Shown one piece after another: positions 55,899 to 60,090 of a stretch of 60,090 nt of DNA. The notes under the pieces were generated by a model. That model was not told where the DNA came from. It saw only the letters and a list, made by a program, of their open reading frames with translations, and searched no databases. Within the stretch, counting starts at the first letter, position 1. Every line of letters starts with the position of its first letter. This DNA is from CAYGBM01 sp964348225 (GTDB lineage: Bacteria; Patescibacteriota; Minisyncoccia; Minisyncoccales; CG1-02-41-26): positions 1 to 60,090 of the forward strand of contig CAYGBM010000036.1 in the NCBI GenBank assembly GCA_964348225.1, given 5' to 3'. The position numbers were made by a program, and so were the translations under genes.

Positions 55899-57728
55899 AT
55901 GGTAGATTCTCCGGTGCAACAAATCAAAGATAAATTGGATATTGTTGAACTGGTAAGAGGCTATGTTAAGCTTGAAAAAACAGGGATAAACTGGAGGGCT
56001 CCCTGTCCCTTTCACTCAGAAAAAAAGCCCTCTTTTTTTGTTTCCCCAGCTCGCCAGATGTTCAAATGTTTTGGGTGTAATGAATCAGGATCAGTTTTTG
56101 ACTTTATAATGAAGATTGAGGGTGTTGAGTTTGGCGATGCCTTAAGAATATTGGCTAAACGAGCAGGGGTTGAGCTAAAAAGTGCTCACCCAGAGCTTCG
56201 CACAAAACGTCAGCGCCTTTATGAGATATGCGAGCTGTCCTGCCGCTTTTTTGAAAAACAATTAGAGGGAAGCTCGCGGGGCAAAGAGGTTAAAGACTAT
56301 TTACTGAAAAGAGGCATTAAAAAAGAAACAATTAAAAAATGGCGCTTGGGCTACTCGCCTGAAAAATGGCGAGCCTTGTCTGATTTTTTAGTCAGCAGGG
56401 GTTATAAAAGAGAAGAAGTGTTGGGGGCAGGATTGGCTGTGAAATCTGAAAAAAGCCAGCTTCCCTATGACAGGTTTCGAGGAAGAATCATTTTCCCTAT
56501 TTTTGATTTAAATTCCCAGGTCATTGGGTTTGGAGGCCGTGTTTTTAGCCCAAGTCCCCGTACTAAGCAAAAGGGAACAGGTTCTGGGACTGAGCAGGAG
56601 GTGATAGCTAAGTATATCAATATTCCCAATACCTTGCTTTATGACAAAAGCCGAGTTATTTACGGCTTAAACTTTGCTAAAATGGAGATTAGAAAGAAGG
56701 ATTCCTGCATTTTAACTGAGGGCTATACCGATGTAATCTTGTCCCATCAAGCAGGCTTTGAAAACACCGTAGCCTCAAGCGGCACAGCCCTAACTCCTTA
56801 CCAGCTCAAGATTCTTAAAAGATATACCTCCAATCTCCTAACTGCTTTTGATATGGACGTTGCTGGAGATTTAGCCACCAAGAGGGGTATTGATTTGGCT
56901 CAAAGAGAAGATTTTGAAGTGAAGGTTATTTCTATGCCAAAAGACACTGATCCAGCCGACATTATTTTAAAAAGCCCTAAGAGATGGCAAAGCTTGGTTG
57001 AAAAAGCAAAGGAGATTATGGAATTTTACTTTGAAAACGCCTGTTCAAAGTTTAATAAAGAAAGCCCAAAAGGGAAAAGAGAAATCGCCAAGGTTTTTTT
57101 GCCAGCCATCAAAAGAATTCCTAACAAGATTTTGCAGTCTCATTGGGTTCAGAAGCTGGCTGGCGCTTTGAAGGTTTCAGAGGAAGCGATCCTTGAAGAA
57201 TTAAGAAAATTAACAAAGAAAGAATCTATCCCATCCTTTGCCTCTTCTGTTTCTTCGCCTGGCGATGATGTTTTCCTGAAAAAGCAAGAGCAGAAAAACA
57301 GAATAGATCTTTTAGAAGAGAGAATGCTTTCTTTGGTTTTTCATACCCCGAGCTCTCTGAGTTTTATTGATAAATGTGTTTTTGCTGACTGTTCTTCTCA
57401 GGTGGGTGAAATTTTACGGGTCCTTTCCAAAGAACAAGCCCAAAACTGGGAAAAGATAGACGAAGCAGTGCTTGGCAAATTAAAGAAAAAAAAGGACGAC
57501 CTCAACACAATCATAGAAAAGTGTCTTTTTAACTCTGAAATTGAAGAGTGTTCTCACCCAGAAGAAGAGATGAAGATTTGTTCAGCTTCTTGGGTGAAGA
57601 TTTTCAACCAAAAAAAGCTCCAAGCTATTTCAAAAGATATTCAATCAGCCGAGGAAAAAGGAGATGAAAAAAAGCTCAAAGACTTAATGAAGAAATTTCA
57701 AGAACTTTCTCAAAGCTGCAAGGCTTAA
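55899..57728 (+). CDS. dnaG: DNA primase
   Basis: Makes RNA primers for replication. Zinc-binding domain with C36-x2-H39-x17-C57-x2-C60 (CPFH ... CFGC), RNA polymerase core with FGGRVFSPSP and KYINIPNT, TOPRIM domain ILTEGYTDVILSHQAGF, FDMDVAGDLATKRG, and a helical C-terminal domain that binds the helicase. 609 residues. Between FGGRVFSP and KYIN about 17 residues (RTKQKGTGSGTEQEVI) exceed the usual loop, and the DNA there has AGTCCC/GGGACT ends (56553-56558/56586-56591). Confidence 0.96.
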   Translation: MVDSPVQQIKDKLDIVELVRGYVKLEKTGINWRAPCPFHSEKKPSFFVSPARQMFKCFGCNESGSVFDFIMKIEGVEFGDALRILAKRAGVELKSAHPELRTKRQRLYEICELSCRFFEKQLEGSSRGKEVKDYLLKRGIKKETIKKWRLGYSPEKWRALSDFLVSRGYKREEVLGAGLAVKSEKSQLPYDRFRGRIIFPIFDLNSQVIGFGGRVFSPSPRTKQKGTGSGTEQEVIAKYINIPNTLLYDKSRVIYGLNFAKMEIRKKDSCILTEGYTDVILSHQAGFENTVASSGTALTPYQLKILKRYTSNLLTAFDMDVAGDLATKRGIDLAQREDFEVKVISMPKDTDPADIILKSPKRWQSLVEKAKEIMEFYFENACSKFNKESPKGKREIAKVFLPAIKRIPNKILQSHWVQKLAGALKVSEEAILEELRKLTKKESIPSFASSVSSPGDDVFLKKQEQKNRIDLLEERMLSLVFHTPSSLSFIDKCVFADCSSQVGEILRVLSKEQAQNWEKIDEAVLGKLKKKKDDLNTIIEKCLFNSEIEECSHPEEEMKICSASWVKIFNQKKLQAISKDIQSAEEKGDEKKLKDLMKKFQELSQSCKA

Positions 57729-57745
57729 TCAAGCTTTACAAACAA

Positions 57746-59110
57746 ATGCCTAAAAAAGTCACTAAACCAAAGAAGGTTAAAAAGAAAAGGGTAAAAGTAA
57801 AAAGAAAACAGCCTCAAGCCAAAAAAAAGAAGGGACGTCCTTCAGTTAAAAAAAAGAAAAAAACCGTCAAAAAGAAAACCGCCCCAAAGAAGGTTAGCAA
57901 GAAAAAAGTTGTCAAACGAAAAACCGTCAAGGGCAAAACTGTCAAAAAAAAGCCTGTCAAAAGAAAAGTTGCTAAAAGAAAAGTTGCCAAAAAAAGAGGC
58001 AGGCCTCGTACCACCCCTTCTAAAAAACGAATACCTGCTAGCAGAAAGAGAAGGAAAATACTTTTCACTGAAGAAAAAACAAAACCCCTTTTTGAAAGAG
58101 GTAAAAAGCGAGGCTTTGTAACAACCAGCGAGATCCTGCTTCAATTCCCGGAATTTGAAAAAGATATTCCTGGCCTGGAAGAATTTTATGATTTCTTAGA
58201 AAAAGAAGGGATCAAGGTTTTGGAGCGCCGAAGCTTTTTAGAACCAGAAGAGGATAAAAAAAGGAAAGAGCTTACCCAGCCAAAGATTGATTCTGTGCAA
58301 ATGTATTTAAAGGAAATCGGAAGTTTATCAATGATTTCTGCTAAAGAAGAAAAAGAGCTGGCTAAAAGAATTGAAAAGGGGGATGATGAAGCAAAAAAGA
58401 GATTAGCTCAAGCAAACCTAAGGCTTGTTGTTTCTATTGCCAAAAAATATATTGGCCGCTCTCCCAACCTGACATTGCTTGACTTAATCCAAGAAGGCAA
58501 CCTTGGCCTTTTCAGAGCAGTTGAAAAATTTGACTGGCGAAAAGGCTACAAATTCTCAACCTATGCCACCTGGTGGATAAGGCAAGCTATCACCCGAGCT
58601 CTGGCTGACCAATCCCGTACCATCCGTATCCCTGTGCATATGGTAGAAACAATCAGCAAATACGAGAAAACAAGAAAACGCCTCTTGCAGAACCTCGGCA
58701 GACCCGCCTTGCCAGAAGAAATTGCAGCTGAAATGGGCCTTGAAGTTGCTAAGGTTCACCATTTAAGAAGAATAAAACAAAAAGCTGTTTCTTTAGAAAC
58801 TCCAGTTGGTGAGGACGAAAAAGACAGCGTCTTGGCTGAGTTCATCCGAGACGAAAAAACCCCCTCTCCCTCTCTGGAGGCAGCCCGTAATCTTTTAAAA
58901 GCAAGGCTAGACGAAATTTCATCAGAGCTTAGCCCCAGAGAAAGAAAAATCCTAGCAATGCGTTTCGGCTTAGAAAACGGCGTCACCCACACTCTAGAAG
59001 AAGTTGGCAAAGAGTTTGGCGTAACCAGGGAAAGAATCCGCCAAATCCAAGCCAAAGCCCTTGAGCGCATCCGCCGCCTCCGCGCCCTCAAAAAACTAAA
59101 AGATTACTAA
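57746..59110 (+). CDS. rpoD: Primary sigma factor RpoD
   Basis: 454 residues. The first 105 residues are almost purely Lys/Arg/Val repeats (KKKTVKRK), a highly basic tail instead of region 1.1. Then a region resembling 1.1/1.2 (SVQMYLKEIGSLSMISAKEEKELA), region 2 (ANLRLVVSIAKKYIGRSPNLTLLDLIQEGNLGLFRAVEKFDW, RKGYKFSTYATWWIRQAI), region 3 (HMVETISKYEKTRKRL) and region 4 with helix-turn-helix (TLEEVGKEFGVTRERIRQI). Directs RNA polymerase to the -35/-10 promoters listed here. Follows dnaG by 17 bases, the conserved macromolecular-synthesis order. Confidence 0.97.
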   Translation: MPKKVTKPKKVKKKRVKVKRKQPQAKKKKGRPSVKKKKKTVKKKTAPKKVSKKKVVKRKTVKGKTVKKKPVKRKVAKRKVAKKRGRPRTTPSKKRIPASRKRRKILFTEEKTKPLFERGKKRGFVTTSEILLQFPEFEKDIPGLEEFYDFLEKEGIKVLERRSFLEPEEDKKRKELTQPKIDSVQMYLKEIGSLSMISAKEEKELAKRIEKGDDEAKKRLAQANLRLVVSIAKKYIGRSPNLTLLDLIQEGNLGLFRAVEKFDWRKGYKFSTYATWWIRQAITRALADQSRTIRIPVHMVETISKYEKTRKRLLQNLGRPALPEEIAAEMGLEVAKVHHLRRIKQKAVSLETPVGEDEKDSVLAEFIRDEKTPSPSLEAARNLLKARLDEISSELSPRERKILAMRFGLENGVTHTLEEVGKEFGVTRERIRQIQAKALERIRRLRALKKLKDY

Positions 59111-59112
59111 TT

Positions 59113-59129
59113 TAGTTAGTAGTTTGTAG
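59113..59129 (+). repeat. Left arm of an inverted repeat around the S23 gene
   Basis: TAGTTAGTAGTTTGTAG, the exact reverse complement of 59560-59576. The leader up to 59186 contains further GTAGTT/TTAGTAG units. Confidence 0.85.
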
Positions 59130-59186
59130 TTCGTAGTTAGTAGAGGTTTGTAGTTGGTAGAAGTTCTTAGTTAGTAGAGAGTTTTT

Positions 59187-59555
59187 ATGGACACAGCAAA
59201 GTCATACAAAGATTTGAAGGTATGGCACAGAGGAATAGAGCTTGTAAGAGAGATTTATCTTTTAACTGGGTATTTTCCTAGTGAGGAGATTTATGGCTTA
59301 ACTGCTCAGATGAGAAGAGCTGCTGTAGCTATTCCTTCTAACATTGCAGAGGGTCAAAGAAGGGGACACCTCAAAGAATTTTTGCGATTTCTTTACATTA
59401 GCTATGCGTCTGGAGCAGAGCTAGAAACTCAGCTTGAAATATGTAAAAACCTTGCTAAATTAAGAAAGTTAGATTATAGTAAGGTAGATAATTTATTAGA
59501 GGAAGTAATGAAGATGTTGAACAAGCTAATTAGTAGCTTGAAAGAAAAGCAATAG
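59187..59555 (+). CDS. Four-helix-bundle protein (23S rRNA intervening-sequence/S23 family)
   Basis: 122 residues: YKDLKVWHRGIELVREIYLLT, FPSEEIYGLTAQMRRAAVAIPSNIAEGQRRG and EFLRFLYISYASGAELETQLEI, the S23 pattern. The family was found in 23S rRNA intervening sequences and is common as an orphan in CPR and others, sometimes tied to diversity-generating retroelements; its role is unproven, likely RNA or protein binding as a pentamer. The gene lies within 17-bp inverted repeats, away from any rRNA gene. Confidence 0.9.
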   Translation: MDTAKSYKDLKVWHRGIELVREIYLLTGYFPSEEIYGLTAQMRRAAVAIPSNIAEGQRRGHLKEFLRFLYISYASGAELETQLEICKNLAKLRKLDYSKVDNLLEEVMKMLNKLISSLKEKQ

Positions 59556-59559
59556 CTTT

Positions 59560-59576
59560 CTACAAACTACTAACTA
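59560..59576 (-). repeat. Right arm of the inverted repeat around the S23 gene
   Basis: CTACAAACTACTAACTA, matching the left arm (59113) in reverse complement and identical to the first part of the repeat before htpX (42164). Followed by CAAACTACAAACTG. Confidence 0.85.
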
Positions 59577-59598
59577 CAAACTACAAACTGAAAAACAT

Positions 59599-59863
59599 TC
59601 CGGAGTAGCTCAATGGTAGAGCAACTCGCTGTAAATATTTGCAGCTTCTGCAAGTAATTGCAGATGACAAACAAGGTGAATTGCGAAAAACCTAATCTTT
59701 CTGAAAGGCAATCCGCAGCCAAGCCTTGACCTAATGTCGGGGAAGGTTCAGAGACTTATAGCGCCTTGCACCCTATAAAGGGTGATGAGATAGTCCACGC
59801 CTTAGGGAAACTTAAGGGTAAAGTGTAACGAGTGGGTTGTAGGTTCGAGTCCTACCTCCGGAG
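59599..59863 (+). tRNA. tRNA-Asn (GTT), interrupted by a group I intron
   Basis: Exon 1 (59599-59632): acceptor TCCGGAG, D arm GCTC-AATGGTA-GAGC, anticodon 5' arm ACTCG and CTGT. Exon 2 (59826-59863): TAA, CGAGT, variable loop GGGTT, T arm GTAGG-TTCGAGT-CCTAC, acceptor CTCCGGA, discriminator G. Joined, the loop is CTGTTAA, the loop of bacterial tRNA-Asn with anticodon GTT. CCA is not encoded. The last 12 bases are also the antisense of the end of a recombinase gene. Confidence 0.92.
59633..59825 (+). other. Group I self-splicing intron (193 nt) in tRNA-Asn
   Basis: Inserted between anticodon bases 35 and 36. The 5' exon end CTGT pairs with GCAG inside the intron (59641-59644), giving the required U-G pair at the splice site (P1). 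Core signatures: CAATCCGCAGCCAAGC (J6/7-P3 region, near 59709-59724), GGTTCAGAGACT (P7 5' strand, near 59745), P8 CACCCT-ATAA-AGGGTG (59769-59784), GAGATAGTCC (P7 3' strand), P9 CCTTA/TAAGG (59800-59817), and a terminal G at 59825. Resembles the short subgroup IC3 introns of cyanobacterial tRNA-Leu. No homing endonuclease is encoded. Confidence 0.92.
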
Positions 59864-60088
59864 CAACATAGGACTTTTTGAGTAAAGTTCCGTCAATTCC
59901 CGTTTATTTTGGGCATTTTTAGAGGTTCGAACCTTATTTTTTATTGCTCTTGCCTCAGGCGCTACTTCTCCAATCAGGAGAAGTGGTTTTTGTATTAAAA
60001 TCTGCAGTTTTTGGTCTTTTAAGAGCAGGTTCGAACCTAAGTTTGAAAGTATCTGTTTTTGCTTTTCTGGGTTATCAATTTCAAACTC
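59852..60088 (-). CDS. C-terminal part of a probable serine recombinase (continues beyond the window)
   Basis: Open on the minus strand from the window edge for 78 codons to a TAG at 59852-59854. The translation LSNLGSNLLLKDQKLQILIQ then KPLLLIGEVAPEARAIKNK has the NLGSNL-x-LKD-x-KL pattern and KP(L/F)-LI block that I know from the C-termini of large serine recombinases in CPR genomes. Catalytic and DNA-binding parts would lie to the right. The last four codons overlap the 3' end of tRNA-Asn on the opposite strand, so this tRNA is likely the element's chromosomal junction. Start not visible. Confidence 0.7.
   Translation of the reverse strand, partial: EFEIDNPEKQKQILSNLGSNLLLKDQKLQILIQKPLLLIGEVAPEARAIKNKVRTSKNAQNKRELTELYSKSPMLLRR
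59923..59934. repeat. 12-bp palindrome AGGTTCGAACCT (copy A)
   Basis: Perfect palindrome in the recombinase 3' region; its first eight bases AGGTTCGA equal the T-arm core of the adjacent tRNA-Asn (59841-59848). Confidence 0.85.
59964..59984 (+). terminator. Terminator-like hairpin downstream of tRNA-Asn
   Basis: ACTTCTCC/GGAGAAGT with AATCA loop followed by GGTTTTTG; oriented to end tRNA-Asn transcription although it lies inside the opposing recombinase gene. Confidence 0.6.
60027..60038. repeat. 12-bp palindrome AGGTTCGAACCT (copy B)
   Basis: Second identical palindrome, 104 bp from copy A, also inside the recombinase coding region (codons for GSNL). Confidence 0.85.
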
Positions 60089-60090
60089 TT

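Noticed and set aside
57814..58144. Antisense open frames opposite the sigma-factor start
   Set aside because: They are the complement of the Lys-rich codon run and give Phe/Leu-rich translations without a ribosome site.
59599..59632. Reading the interrupted tRNA as tRNA-Tyr from the visible CTGTAAA
   Set aside because: Without splicing the loop shows GTA, but the 5-base variable loop is class I while bacterial tRNA-Tyr is class II. The intron P1 and terminal G place the join so that the loop is CTGTTAA, tRNA-Asn.
1..60090. Alternative genetic code (TGA as Gly)
   Set aside because: TGA ends several intact genes (for example lemA, groES) at family-typical positions.
1..60090. Insertion sequences or prophage genes
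   Set aside because: No transposase, capsid, tail or terminase motif is seen; the holin-4-like protein is a common chromosomal membrane family.

Overview
This 60 kb window reads like a chromosome segment of an ultrasmall-genome bacterium of the Candidate Phyla Radiation (Patescibacteria), most like the Parcubacteria group. The support is indirect: low-GC, tightly packed genes, most without a Shine-Dalgarno sequence; a LemA/DUF2207/HtpX block; type IV pili as the main surface machine; an excinuclease UvrC without its C-terminal HhH part; a self-splicing intron in a tRNA; and many intergenic hairpin repeats. TGA acts as an ordinary stop, so the Gracilibacteria/SR1 code is not used. I see no rRNA gene, so class cannot be fixed.

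Layout. 0.2-12 kb (mostly minus strand): trpS, RNase J, tRNA-Leu(CAG), a bifunctional sugar-phosphate isomerase, a DUF433/DUF5615 toxin-antitoxin pair, several membrane-anchored exported proteins, a solute-binding protein carrying a peptidoglycan-binding domain, secG, a holin-4-like membrane protein, and uvrC. 12-15.9 kb: a small orphan gene, uvrA and an orphan lipoprotein. 16-25 kb: a complete nine-gene V-type ATPase operon (G/H-I-K-E-C-F-A-B-D, the Enterococcus ntp order) whose K subunit has the spacing of Na+-binding residues. 25.1-26.9 kb: a small membrane protein, a short hydrophobic peptide and a radical SAM/SPASM enzyme, enclosed by a 20-bp direct repeat: a candidate peptide-modifying (RiPP-like) cassette. 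27-29 kb: groES-groEL under a CIRCE-like operator. 29-30.4 kb: an orphan gene behind a structured leader. 30.4-38 kb: histidine kinase, response regulator, pilB, pilC, four pseudopilins, pilM and a pilin. 38-50 kb: zinc-ribbon protein, lemA, DUF2207, a zincin-like protein, htpX, tRNA-Ser(GGA), phosphodiesterase, DUF4342, ABC1 kinase, DedA, glycosyltransferase, inositol-phosphatase-like enzyme, Nudix, MscS. 50-55.7 kb (minus): four GT4 glycosyltransferases plus an aminoglycoside-phosphotransferase-like protein, probably for a surface glycan. 55.9-59.6 kb: dnaG, rpoD and a four-helix-bundle (S23) gene between inverted repeats. The right end holds tRNA-Asn(GTT) split by a 193-nt group I intron, its 3' end overlapped by the end of a probable serine recombinase running off the window.

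Most unusual points: (1) a covarying helix, three copies, each ending flush at the start codon (pgi, atpI, atpB); (2) two families of palindromic DNA inserted in frame in uvrC and uvrA, comparable to Rickettsia palindromic elements; (3) the radical SAM/peptide cassette; (4) the intron-split tRNA-Asn joined to a recombinase gene; (5) a 154-bp structured element with terminal inverted repeats inside the ATPase operon. All family names come from reading motifs by eye; no search or folding program was run.
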